A stretch of 19,406 nt of DNA from an uncultured Oscillibacter sp. (GTDB lineage Bacteria > Bacillota > Clostridia > Oscillospirales > Oscillospiraceae). Made by a program: the position numbers and the translations under genes. The stretch lies in NCBI GenBank assembly GCA_910579435.1, contig CAJTVF010000046.1, forward strand, positions 1-19,406. Reading direction: 5' to 3'. This document shows, piece after piece, positions 1 to 5,465 of the stretch; the stretch's first letter is position 1, and the number at the start of each line of letters is the position of its first letter. The notes under the pieces are model-generated. The model had not been told where the DNA came from. It saw only the letters and a list, made by a program, of their open reading frames with translations, and made no database searches.

Positions 1-16
1 GTCAGACAGCTTTGTT

Positions 17-45
17 AGATTACCACGTCTCCTACGCTTTGTCAA
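17..45 (-). promoter_or_regulatory. Sigma-A-like promoter for a gene leftward out of the window
   Basis: Read on the minus strand, there is an exact TTGACA (plus-strand 40-45), a 17-nt spacer and TAATCT (plus-strand 17-22). The -35 is perfect and the -10 is mediocre. Transcription would start near position 10 and run left, out of the window, so the target gene cannot be seen. The 201-nt stretch between the window edge and the anti-sigma gene contains no coding sequence that I can support. Confidence 0.5.
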
Positions 46-72
46 GCGGTTTTTTGCCGATTTTCTCCTTTT

Positions 73-101
73 TTGTAAAATACCAGCGAAACGCTTATAA
101 C
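73..101 (+). promoter_or_regulatory. Possible plus-strand promoter
   Basis: TTGTAA (73-78), a 17-nt spacer and TATAAC (96-101) resemble a sigma-A promoter. The next plus-strand feature is only a hairpin at 155-184, followed by the antisense side of the anti-sigma gene, so any product would be a short or antisense RNA. The motif GGTATGACCT at 104-113 begins 2 nt after the -10. Low confidence because there is no gene in this orientation. Confidence 0.25.
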
Positions 102-154
102 CCGGTATGACCTCTGTGCAGTTCTCACAATGCCCTCCCCTCTATTCCAAGCAG

Positions 155-184
155 CAGGCCGGTTTCCCGCAGGAAACCGGCCTG
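155..184. other. Perfect 13-bp hairpin downstream of the anti-sigma gene
   Basis: CAGGCCGGTTTCC (155-167) pairs perfectly with GGAAACCGGCCTG (172-184) around a CGCA tetraloop. It lies 17 nt beyond the stop codon of the minus-strand anti-sigma gene, where an operon terminator would be expected. Neither strand has a proper T-run after the stem, so a canonical intrinsic terminator is not demonstrated. It may stabilise the 3' end of the mRNA. The 10-mer TCTATTCCAA occurs on both sides of it (141-150 and 201-210). Confidence 0.55.
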
Positions 185-201
185 TACAGGGGTCCTTTCT
201 T

Positions 202-1026
202 CTATTCCAACAGCCCCGTCACCACAACCAGGAAGCGCTCCTCTGCCGCCTCCACCGGATCAACCGGTCTCCCCAGAGCCTCCAGCAGCGTCCGATACGC
301 CTCGGCGCTTAACTCATAACGGCGCTCCCCGCCGCTTTCCCATACCGGGTCGAAGCCGTCCAACAGGTCTCCGGCCTCTTCCGCAGTCAGATACAGCGCA
401 TCCGTTTTTTCCGGGGCGCTGTCGTCCATCGCGGCCTCCGGGGCTGCGGCTGCCGGAGCCGGCAGATCCGCCCCCGCCGCCGGGGCGGCCGTCAAAACCT
501 GTTCACTTTTATAGGCTTCCGCTGTCCTCGACCTTGGCGACGGCACTTCCTCCAGCGGTTCTTCCGCCGGTGCTTCGGTTGCCTCCAGGGCCGCCTGCGG
601 GGCGATTCCCGCCTCCCCTTCTTCTATAATAGCAGCTGTATCATAGGCAGCGCCGTCTCCTCCGGCGGGCGCGGCGGCTTCCTTGCCGGGCCCGGTCCGC
701 ACCAGGATGACCAGCGCGCAGCAGGCCGCCAGGGCCGCCGCCGTCCCCATCCAGCGCCGGATTCCCCGCCGCCTCAGCTCCACGAGCTTCCGCTCCCCGG
801 CGGAGGCCTCCCGGATGCGCTCCATCACGCCCTCGGCAAAGCCCTCCGGAACGGCGGTGTCTTCTATATCCGGGAAGCCCGCCCGGATGGCCAGCGCGTC
901 GTCCACATAAGCCTGACAGCCGGGGCATTCCGCCAGGTGAGCCCGCACCCGCTCCGTCTCGGCCCCCGCCAGCTCGCCGTCCACGAACAGGTCCAACAGG
1001 GCCGCGTATTGCTCACAGTATTTCAT
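202..1026 (-). CDS. Membrane-anchored zinc-finger anti-sigma factor
   Basis: A 274-aa protein, the probable antagonist of the ECF sigma factor encoded just upstream. Residues 1-40 form a zinc-binding anti-sigma (zf-HC2) motif, with Cys4 and H30-x3-C34-x2-C37. A single membrane segment lies at about residues 93-110, preceded by an Arg-rich stretch (RRRGIRRW) consistent with a cytoplasmic N-terminus. Residues 113-205 are a low-complexity Ala/Glu/Pro-rich linker outside the membrane. The last 65 residues form a compact C-terminal domain that I do not recognise and that could be the sensor. The start codon overlaps the sigma stop by ATGA, implying translational coupling and matched amounts of the pair. 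The zinc motif plus the context make the role likely. The signal sensed and the protease route of release cannot be read from the sequence. Confidence 0.85.
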   Translation of the reverse strand: MKYCEQYAALLDLFVDGELAGAETERVRAHLAECPGCQAYVDDALAIRAGFPDIEDTAVPEGFAEGVMERIREASAGERKLVELRRRGIRRWMGTAAALAACCALVILVRTGPGKEAAAPAGGDGAAYDTAAIIEEGEAGIAPQAALEATEAPAEEPLEEVPSPRSRTAEAYKSEQVLTAAPAAGADLPAPAAAAPEAAMDDSAPEKTDALYLTAEEAGDLLDGFDPVWESGGERRYELSAEAYRTLLEALGRPVDPVEAAEERFLVVVTGLLE

Positions 1027-1631
1027 AAACGGCCCTCCTTTCCTGTTTCTTTAGACGGAGGCGGCGGCGAAAAGTTCCCTCTTGCCAGCAAAAAACTTCG
1101 CAGCTTTTTCCGTCCCCGGCTGATGCGGGACTTCACCGTCCCAATATCCACCCCCAGGGCCTCGCCGATCTCGTCGTAGCGCAGCTGCTGCATCTCCCGC
1201 AGCACCAGCGCCGCCCGGTACTCCGGCGGCAGGGTCCGGAGGCCCTCCTCGATCTGCTCCCGCAGCTCCCGGCGCTCCGCCTCCTCCTGGGGGGAGGGGA
1301 CGGAAGCCGGGATATCCAGATTCAGCTCCTCGTCATCCAGCGATACGGCCGCCTGCCGCTTCCCCTCCCGCCGAAGCAGGTCCACACAGGCGTTGGAGGC
1401 CAGCCGGTAGAGCCAGGTGGAAAAGCTGCTGTCCCCCCGGAAATGCTTCAGCCCCTGCCACGCCGCGAAAAACGCCTCCTGGGCGGCCTCGGCGGCGTCC
1501 TCCGGATTTTGGCACATCCGCCGGGTCAGGGCCAGCACCCGTTTCTCATAGAGCCGGACCAATTCCTCAAAGGCCCCCTGGTCCCCTTCCCGGGCGGCGG
1601 CGATCCACGTCTGTTCCCGCAAGTCCGTCAT
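1023..1631 (-). CDS. ECF-subfamily RNA polymerase sigma factor (SigW/RpoE-like)
   Basis: A 202-aa sigma-70-family factor that directs RNA polymerase to a dedicated regulon, usually for envelope or oxidative stress. Region 2 spans about residues 18-88, with the typical DAAEAAQEAFFAAWQ and FSTWLYRLASNACVDLLRR stretches. A short acidic linker follows, and region 4 is at about 125-180, with LPPEYRAALVLRE and a helix-turn-helix ending GTVKSRISRGRKKLR. There is no region 1.1 or 3, as expected for an ECF factor. The C-terminal 15 residues are Pro/Lys-rich and unremarkable. The gene overlaps dusB upstream and the anti-sigma gene downstream by 4 nt each (ATGA), so all three are co-translated. The promoter seen for the operon is sigma-A-like. 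I found no obvious ECF-type autoregulatory promoter. Confidence 0.92.
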   Translation of the reverse strand: MTDLREQTWIAAAREGDQGAFEELVRLYEKRVLALTRRMCQNPEDAAEAAQEAFFAAWQGLKHFRGDSSFSTWLYRLASNACVDLLRREGKRQAAVSLDDEELNLDIPASVPSPQEEAERRELREQIEEGLRTLPPEYRAALVLREMQQLRYDEIGEALGVDIGTVKSRISRGRKKLRSFLLARGNFSPPPPSKETGKEGRL

Positions 1632-2626
1632 AGGCGTCCCTCCCGTCCGTCCCGCAGGTCCCGCTTGATGCCCTGGGTCACCCGGTATACGTCCTCCAGG
1701 GTGTTCATCTGGACGATCTGCTCCTTATAATAATTCGCGTAGGGCACGCCCTTGAGATACCAGCAGTAATGCCGCCGGGCCTCCAGAACCGCCACCCGTT
1801 CTCCTTTATATTCCGCCGCCAGCTCGAACTGGCGCACAGCCAGGTCGCACCGCTCCGCCAAGGGCGGCAGCGGCGGGAGGGGCTTTCCCTCCAGCACGGC
1901 CTCAGCCTGCTGAAAAATCCAGGGATTCCCGAAGCACCCCCGCCCGATCATCGCCATATCCGCCTTGGTGTGCTGTAAAATCCGGGCGGCGTCCTCCGGC
2001 TTCCAGATATCCCCGTTGGCGATGACGGGGATGGACGAAACGGCCTCCTTCACCGCCCGGATGCAGTTCCAGTCCGCCTGTCCGCCGTAGACCTGGGCCC
2101 GGGTCCGGCCATGGACCGCCACGGCGGAGACCCCGGCCTGTTCCAGCGCCTTGGCGAACTCCACGCAGTTGCAGCTTCCCAAATCCCAGCCCCGGCGGAA
2201 TTTCGCCGTCACCGGGACGGAGGGGGGAAGGGCCTTCACCACGGCCTCCACGATGCGCCCCGCCTTTTCCGGGTCCTTCATCAGCGCCGCGCCGTCGCCG
2301 TTGTTGACGATTTTCCCCATGGGACAGCCCATGTTGATATCCAGGATATCCGCCCCGGTGTGTTCTATGGCGATCTGGGCGGCCTCCGCCATGCAGGACG
2401 GATCGCTGCCGAAGATTTGGACGGCGGCAGGGTGTTCCCCCGGAAACTGCCGCAGGAGGGAGAAGGTCTTCTTGTCCTTGTAGCAAAGGGCCTTGGAGGA
2501 AATCAGCTCCGTGCAGGTGTAGCCCGCCCCCAGCTCCGCGCAGAGCTGGCGGAACGCCGCGTCGGTGACGCCGGCCATGGGGGCCAGCGCCAGCTTCGAG
2601 GGGATAGACACGTTTCCAATGTTCAT
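1628..2626 (-). CDS. dusB: tRNA-dihydrouridine synthase (DusB family)
   Basis: A 332-aa FMN-dependent enzyme that reduces uridine to dihydrouridine in the D-loop of tRNA. The N-terminal TIM barrel shows LAPMAGVTDAAFR (13-25), the catalytic cysteine in NMGCP (C101), Lys142 in VTAKFRRGW, His172 in VHGRTR, the phosphate-binding IANGDI, and IGRGCFGNPWIF (228-239). A helical tRNA-binding domain makes up the last 90 residues. I chose the start at 2626, giving MNIGNV, because family members begin there, because an AGGAG lies 9 nt upstream, and because the longer frame to 2686 would start inside the promoter's -10. It is the first gene of the operon with the sigma/anti-sigma pair, overlapping the sigma gene by ATGA. 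In many Firmicutes dusB has other neighbours, so the coupling to a stress sigma factor is noteworthy. Confidence 0.93.
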   Translation of the reverse strand: MNIGNVSIPSKLALAPMAGVTDAAFRQLCAELGAGYTCTELISSKALCYKDKKTFSLLRQFPGEHPAAVQIFGSDPSCMAEAAQIAIEHTGADILDINMGCPMGKIVNNGDGAALMKDPEKAGRIVEAVVKALPPSVPVTAKFRRGWDLGSCNCVEFAKALEQAGVSAVAVHGRTRAQVYGGQADWNCIRAVKEAVSSIPVIANGDIWKPEDAARILQHTKADMAMIGRGCFGNPWIFQQAEAVLEGKPLPPLPPLAERCDLAVRQFELAAEYKGERVAVLEARRHYCWYLKGVPYANYYKEQIVQMNTLEDVYRVTQGIKRDLRDGREGRL

Positions 2627-2671
2627 AAAACCGGGCTCCTCTCCTCCCCCCCGCCGGGGGGAAGGTTTTTT

Positions 2672-2685
2672 TGATGCTTGCATCA
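2672..2685. promoter_or_regulatory. 14-bp perfect palindrome at the dusB operon start point
   Basis: TGATGC-TT-GCATCA is a perfect inverted repeat. It overlaps the -10 of the minus-strand dusB promoter (2682-2687) and its expected transcription start near 2675. That is a classic place for a repressor operator, or it could be the first hairpin of the 5' leader. No cognate regulator is visible nearby. Confidence 0.4.
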
Positions 2686-2710
2686 TAGCATGGATTCTTT
2701 AAAATGTCTA
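2682..2710 (-). promoter_or_regulatory. Sigma-A promoter of the dusB-sigma-anti-sigma operon
   Basis: On the minus strand there is TAGACA (plus-strand 2705-2710; 5 of 6 matches), a 17-nt spacer, and TATGAT (plus-strand 2682-2687; 5 of 6). The start point would be near 2675, leaving a leader of about 49 nt to the dusB ATG at 2626. Its position excludes a coding start at 2686. Confidence 0.65.
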
Positions 2711-2879
2711 CTTTGGGGTTTCCCTATGCGGGAGGGGTTTGCTCGCCCTGGCGGGCGGGGAGGATTGGTGGCCAGCGATGGCTGGTCCTTTGCGCCCCCC
2801 ATGTCGTCGGAAGAAACTCCGCCCACTCCGTCCCCGCCTGACGGCGAGGACTCCGTTCTGCTCCGTTCCTTCCTCCTCT

Positions 2880-2906
2880 CCCCGCAAAATCTTTGATTTT
2901 GCGGGG
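2880..2906. other. 12-bp perfect stem-loop
   Basis: CCCCGCAAAATC (2880-2891) pairs with GATTTTGCGGGG (2895-2906) around a TTT loop. Neither side has a T-run. It sits in the gene-free spacer and belongs to no identifiable transcript. Confidence 0.5.
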
Positions 2907-2947
2907 GCCCCGGTTTTCTTCCAGAAGAAAAAGAGAAAAAGAAGTAA

Positions 2948-2972
2948 GGCCGCCGTATTCGGCGGCCCTTTT
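2948..2972. terminator. Terminator-like hairpin, possibly bidirectional
   Basis: GGCCGCCG (2948-2955) and CGGCGGCC (2960-2967) form a perfect 8-bp stem with a TATT loop. On the plus strand it is followed by CTTTTCTC. On the minus strand the following sequence is strongly pyrimidine-rich (TTACTTCTTTTTCTC), so it could end a transcript in either direction. There is no obvious upstream gene on the plus strand. Confidence 0.45.
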
Positions 2973-2996
2973 CTCGGCTTGCATCAGCCCTTCCTC

Positions 2997-3025
2997 TTTA
3001 GAAGACCGCATATAGAATGTGTCAA
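2997..3025 (-). promoter_or_regulatory. Possible minus-strand promoter in the spacer
   Basis: On the minus strand there is an exact TTGACA (plus-strand 3020-3025), a 17-nt spacer, and TCTAAA (plus-strand 2997-3002; 4 of 6 matches). A transcript would start near 2990 and meet the hairpin at 2967-2948 about 25 nt later. If real, it would make a very short RNA or a leader for dusB. Confidence 0.3.
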
Positions 3026-3027
3026 CC

Positions 3028-3054
3028 CGCCGCCGGTTTCCGGCGGCGTTTTTT
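3028..3054 (+). terminator. Rho-independent terminator without a visible gene
   Basis: CGCCGCCGG (3028-3036) pairs with CCGGCGGCG (3040-3048) around a TTT loop, followed at once by six T residues (3049-3054). It is textbook on the plus strand, yet the preceding 300 nt of this strand hold no gene. It may close a small RNA, mark a lost gene, or block read-through into the 3D-domain gene. Confidence 0.7.
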
Positions 3055-3097
3055 GGGGAACAATGCCTTCGAAGCCCGGTCTATCCTCCCCTCTTTT

Positions 3098-3114
3098 TGT
3101 TACCATTTTGTAAC
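3098..3114 (+). promoter_or_regulatory. WalR (YycF)-type binding box
   Basis: TGTTAC-N5-TGTAAC matches the published WalR consensus TGT(A/T)A(A/T/C)-N5-TGT(A/T)A(A/T/C) at every position. It lies about 130-145 nt upstream of the expected start of the 3D-domain cell-wall gene. In Bacillus and Staphylococcus the WalKR system controls cell-wall hydrolases, including the 3D-domain protein YocH, so the target type fits. WalR itself is not in the window and the distance from the promoter is rather large. Confidence 0.5.
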
Positions 3115-3206
3115 TCTTTTCCATTTCCTTCCTGAATCTTTTCCAGTCAATTCTTGTCCAATTTGGTCTAAAGTGGGGATAATTATACCATTACAGCCCA
3201 AAAGCC

Positions 3207-3235
3207 TTGACAAAAGTGGGGCACAGGTGTATACT
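3207..3235 (+). promoter_or_regulatory. Strong sigma-A promoter of the 3D-domain gene
   Basis: TTGACA (3207-3212; perfect), a 17-nt spacer ending in TG, and TATACT (3230-3235; 5 of 6 matches). The start point would be near 3242, giving a leader of about 170 nt before the GTG start at 3412. Confidence 0.8.
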
Positions 3236-3241
3236 GAGCGC

Positions 3242-3411
3242 AGTTTTCCACTGGTAACAAAAGTTACAAGCCGCCCCTTCAAAACAGGCGGCCGCCCAAT
3301 ACTCCCCTGTGGGGGCCAGCACGGCGCTCCTTCGTTCCCTCCCCGGGCGCGGCACGGAGCCGGGGCCTTTCAAGGGCCCGCCGTGAAATCACCTTACTAG
3401 GAGGTATCCAT
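3242..3411 (+). promoter_or_regulatory. Long structured 5' leader of the 3D-domain gene
   Basis: About 170 nt lie between the predicted start point and the GTG codon. Near its 5' end is the inverted repeat GTAACAAAAGTTAC (3254-3267), made of the same half-sites as the upstream WalR-like box but with a 3-nt spacer. A longer imperfect hairpin (3353-3385, CACGG...CCGTG with an inner GGGxCC stem) ends 13 nt before the AGGAGG at 3399-3404. I looked for c-di-AMP (ydaO-type) riboswitch motifs and did not find them. Regulation by leader structure is possible but unproven. Confidence 0.35.
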
Positions 3412-4491
3412 GTGAACACCGACCAACGACCAAGCGTGTTATACAGCCTGTGCAGGCGCGGCGGCATGATGCTGTTCTGTCTGCTCGTCGCCGCCGTCAC
3501 CGGCCTCTCCGCCACCGGCTGGGCGGACTCTCTGTTCCTCATCACCGGGACGGAGGGAGAGGCCGCCATCATTCTGGACCCGAGTCAGAAGGACCCCCCG
3601 GACCTGTCCTCCCAGATAGTTTACGTCTCCAACGGCAGCCGGGGCTATGACATCACCCTCCAGGAGGGCACCGCCGTCACCGTCCGGCACGAGGGGTCCG
3701 CCGTCACCGTCCAATCCCACAAGGAGAGCGTCTCCTCCCTTCTCTCCCGGCTGCACATCTACCCCAGCTCCCTGGAGCTGATCGGCGTGGAGCTCTCCGA
3801 GACCGGCGTGGAGGTGAACGTCGCCTCCACGCTGACCTACCACGACTACGTGACCGAGACCGCCCCCTTCTCCACCCAGTGGGTCGCCAATCCCGACATG
3901 CTGGAGGGAGAGGAAAAGGTGGTCCAGGAGGGAGCCGGCGGCATGCGCTCCTCCGTCTACAAGGTGGTCTGGTCCAACGGGGCCCAGCTCTCCCGCCAGT
4001 TCGTGGAGGAGCTGGACACCACCGCCGTGGACAAAATCGTGGAATACGGCACCGCCAAGCCCAAGCCCGCCGAGGTCCAGAAGGAGAACCCGGACGACAT
4101 CCTGGCGGAGCACGGCGAAACCGGCGGCGGCATCGCCAGCGTCTCGGAAAACGCCGACGGCAGCGGAACCCTGACCCTGAAGGACGGCACGGCGCTGAAC
4201 TACTCCGGCGTCCGCTCCATGACCGCCACCGCCTACACCACGGGACACGACGGCGTGGGCACCCTCACCGCCAGCGGCACCGCCGTCCACGTGGGCTCCG
4301 TGGCTGTGGACAAGAGCGTCATCCCCCTGGGCACCCGGATGTATATTGTCGCCGGAGGCAATGTGGTCTACGGCCTGGCCGTGGCTGAGGACACCGGGGT
4401 CAAGGGAAACACAATCGACCTCTACTATGACACCTATGAGGAGTGTATCCAGTTCGGCAGGCGGAACTGCACCGTCTATATTCTGGAGTGA
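3412..4491 (+). CDS. Secreted G5/3D-domain cell-wall protein (YabE/YocH/RpfB-like)
   Basis: A 359-aa exported protein likely to cleave or remodel peptidoglycan. Residues 14-18 are basic and 19-37 form a hydrophobic signal or anchor segment. A DUF348-like beta repeat follows (about 83-130), then a G5-type domain (about 140-212), a linker, and a C-terminal 3D domain (268-358). The three conserved aspartates appear as D300 in VAVDKSVIPLGT, D327 in AEDTG and D336 in GNTIDLYYD. These belong to the fold related to MltA and EXPB1 lytic transglycosylases. The start is GTG at 3412, 7 nt after AGGAGG. An ATG at 3410 is directly followed by TGA and cannot be used. The gene is monocistronic, with its own strong promoter, a WalR-like box upstream and a clear terminator downstream. 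No catalytic resuscitation-factor domain is present. The exact bond cleaved is unknown. Confidence 0.88.
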   Translation: MNTDQRPSVLYSLCRRGGMMLFCLLVAAVTGLSATGWADSLFLITGTEGEAAIILDPSQKDPPDLSSQIVYVSNGSRGYDITLQEGTAVTVRHEGSAVTVQSHKESVSSLLSRLHIYPSSLELIGVELSETGVEVNVASTLTYHDYVTETAPFSTQWVANPDMLEGEEKVVQEGAGGMRSSVYKVVWSNGAQLSRQFVEELDTTAVDKIVEYGTAKPKPAEVQKENPDDILAEHGETGGGIASVSENADGSGTLTLKDGTALNYSGVRSMTATAYTTGHDGVGTLTASGTAVHVGSVAVDKSVIPLGTRMYIVAGGNVVYGLAVAEDTGVKGNTIDLYYDTYEECIQFGRRNCTVYILE

Positions 4492-4498
4492 CCCGTCA

Positions 4499-4538
4499 GA
4501 GGGCTCCCGGCTGAAAAGCCGGGGGCCCTCCTGTTTTT
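4499..4538 (+). terminator. Rho-independent terminator of the 3D-domain gene
   Basis: GAGGGCTCCCGGC (4499-4511) pairs with GCCGGGGGCCCTC (4518-4530), with one T-G wobble, around a TGAAAA loop. CTG and five T residues follow (4531-4538). It begins 7 nt after the stop codon and separates this gene from the purine operon. Confidence 0.9.
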
Positions 4539-4605
4539 GGGGCCGTTTTGCGAATCCTTCACAAGCCGGAGGCGGAATCCTCCTGTGAACTGTCAATTTT
4601 GTCAA

Positions 4606-4634
4606 TTGCGGTCCAGCCCGGAAACCGATACAAT
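4606..4634 (+). promoter_or_regulatory. Promoter of the gntR-purine operon
   Basis: TTGCGG (4606-4611; 3 of 6 matches), a 17-nt spacer and TACAAT (4629-4634; 5 of 6). The start point would fall near 4641, about 60 nt before the regulator gene's ATG. It is the only good promoter I see before guaB in this 13-kb run of plus-strand genes. An alternative -35, TTGTCA at 4599-4604, gives a 24-nt spacer and is too far away. Confidence 0.6.
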
Positions 4635-4647
4635 AGGTATGACCTAT
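4633..4647. promoter_or_regulatory. GntR/HutC-type palindromic operator
   Basis: ATAGGT-ATG-ACCTAT is a perfect inverted repeat of 6-bp arms. It overlaps the last two bases of the -10 and covers the expected start point. The GGT...ACC core resembles operators of the HutC subfamily of GntR regulators (for example GGTCTAGACC-like NagR sites). The regulator gene that follows belongs to that subfamily, so autorepression of the whole operon is the simplest reading. Confidence 0.6.
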
Positions 4648-4657
4648 CTGCCAAAGA

Positions 4658-4678
4658 GGGATCCCCTTCCGGGATCTT
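4658..4678 (+). other. Small hairpin in the gntR leader
   Basis: GATCCC (4660-4665) pairs with GGGATC (4671-4676) and can extend by two G-T pairs. It lies between the operator and the regulator's ribosome binding site. No T-run follows, so it is not a terminator. Confidence 0.3.
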
Positions 4679-4699
4679 CATCAGAATGAGGTGCACGGA

Positions 4700-5425
4700 A
4701 TGAACACACACACATCCCATACCAAGGCCATCCGCGCCCAGCTGCTGACCGCCATGCGCACCGGTGAATACGCTCAGTGCGAGCGTCTGCCCCGGGAGAG
4801 CATGCTCTGCGTGGAGCTGGGCATCAGCCGCACCCAGCTGCGGGACATCCTGGCCTCCCTGGAGCGGGAGGGCTTTATCACCCGCCGCCACGGCGTGGGC
4901 ACCATCATCAACCGCCACGTGCTGAACGTTCACACCCGGATGGACATCGAGGTGGAATTCCTGGACATGATCCGGCAGAACGGCTTCACCCCAGCGGTGG
5001 CCTCCATCCGCTCCTGGGAGGAGCCGGCGGACGAGAAGACCGCCGTCCAGCTCCAGCTCCCGGAGGGAACGCCCATGCTCCGGGTCTCCCGCCTCTGCAC
5101 CGCCGACGGCCGCCCCGCCATCTACTGCGAGGACGTAATCGAAAAGGCCCTGATCCGGGAGGACTACACGGAGGAGGACCTGAAGCCGCCCATCTTCCAC
5201 TTCCTTCAGCAGTCCTGCGGCGTCTACCCCTATCTGGACCTGACGGACCTCCGGGCCGTCCCGGCGGACGGGAAGCTGGCGGACATCCTCCAGGTCCCCG
5301 TGGGCACGCCCCTGCTGTATATGGAAGAGGTGGACTACGACATCGACGGCAAGCCGGTGTTCTGCTCCGCCGAGTACTTTGCCGACGGCATTTTCCGCCA
5401 CACGGTCCTGAGAAAGAAGCTGTAA
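4700..5425 (+). CDS. GntR-family (HutC/UTRA) transcriptional regulator
   Basis: A 241-aa DNA-binding protein. Residues 6-72 are a winged helix-turn-helix of the GntR type, with LPRESMLCVELGISRTQLRDI and the wing EGFITRRHGVGTII. Residues from about 85 to 236 fit the UTRA ligand-binding fold, with PAVASIRSW, GTPMLRVSRLCTADGRPAIYCEDVI and the terminal TPLLYMEEVDYDIDGKPVFCSAEYF. I prefer ATG 4700 to GTG 4691, because GAGGTG at 4688-4693 then serves as the ribosome binding site with 6-nt spacing. It is the first gene of the purine operon, 40 nt ahead of purE, with a palindrome over its promoter. It probably represses the operon in response to a small molecule. UTRA ligands are often sugar phosphates or small metabolites, and a purine intermediate is possible but unproven. 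Confidence 0.9.
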   Translation: MNTHTSHTKAIRAQLLTAMRTGEYAQCERLPRESMLCVELGISRTQLRDILASLEREGFITRRHGVGTIINRHVLNVHTRMDIEVEFLDMIRQNGFTPAVASIRSWEEPADEKTAVQLQLPEGTPMLRVSRLCTADGRPAIYCEDVIEKALIREDYTEEDLKPPIFHFLQQSCGVYPYLDLTDLRAVPADGKLADILQVPVGTPLLYMEEVDYDIDGKPVFCSAEYFADGIFRHTVLRKKL

Positions 5426-5465
5426 CAAAAAACGCTGAAATGATCGATGAAAAGGAGACTTTACC

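Larger units (their letters stand above)
2711..3206. other. Gene-free spacer rich in hairpins
   Basis: This stretch of about 500 nt lies between the divergent dusB operon and the 3D-domain gene, and I find no gene in it that I can support. It contains a GC-rich part (2740-2910) with several short stems, a 12-bp stem at 2880-2906, two terminator-like hairpins (2948-2972 and 3028-3054), and then an AT-rich part (3085-3206) that holds a WalR-like box. A 95-codon minus-strand frame crosses 2724-3011, but it reads through the hairpin arms and looks non-coding. The GC-rich part has the look of a dispersed intergenic repeat, which cannot be tested from one window. Confidence 0.5.

Noticed and set aside
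2646..2670. CCCCCGCCGGGGG-like stem followed by a T-run on the plus strand
   Set aside because: It could imitate an intrinsic terminator, but no plus-strand gene precedes it (dusB is on the minus strand) and the sequence lies in the dusB leader, where the G-rich side belongs to the ribosome binding region.
2627..2686. N-terminal extension of dusB by 20 codons
   Set aside because: It would start within the promoter -10, and the family begins with the MNIGNV-type sequence at 2626, which has its own ribosome binding site.
2724..3011. 95-codon minus-strand frame in the spacer
   Set aside because: It runs through perfect hairpin arms and has no recognisable domain. Only a weak promoter supports it, so it is mentioned as part of the spacer rather than called a gene.
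3242..3411. c-di-AMP (ydaO/yuaA) riboswitch before the 3D-domain gene
   Set aside because: This gene type often has one, but none of the conserved blocks I remember is present in the leader.
4641..4699. Guanine riboswitch or PurR box before the purine operon
   Set aside because: The leader is only about 60 nt, too short for a purine riboswitch with an expression platform, and no PurR-type box with CGAA core repeats is visible.
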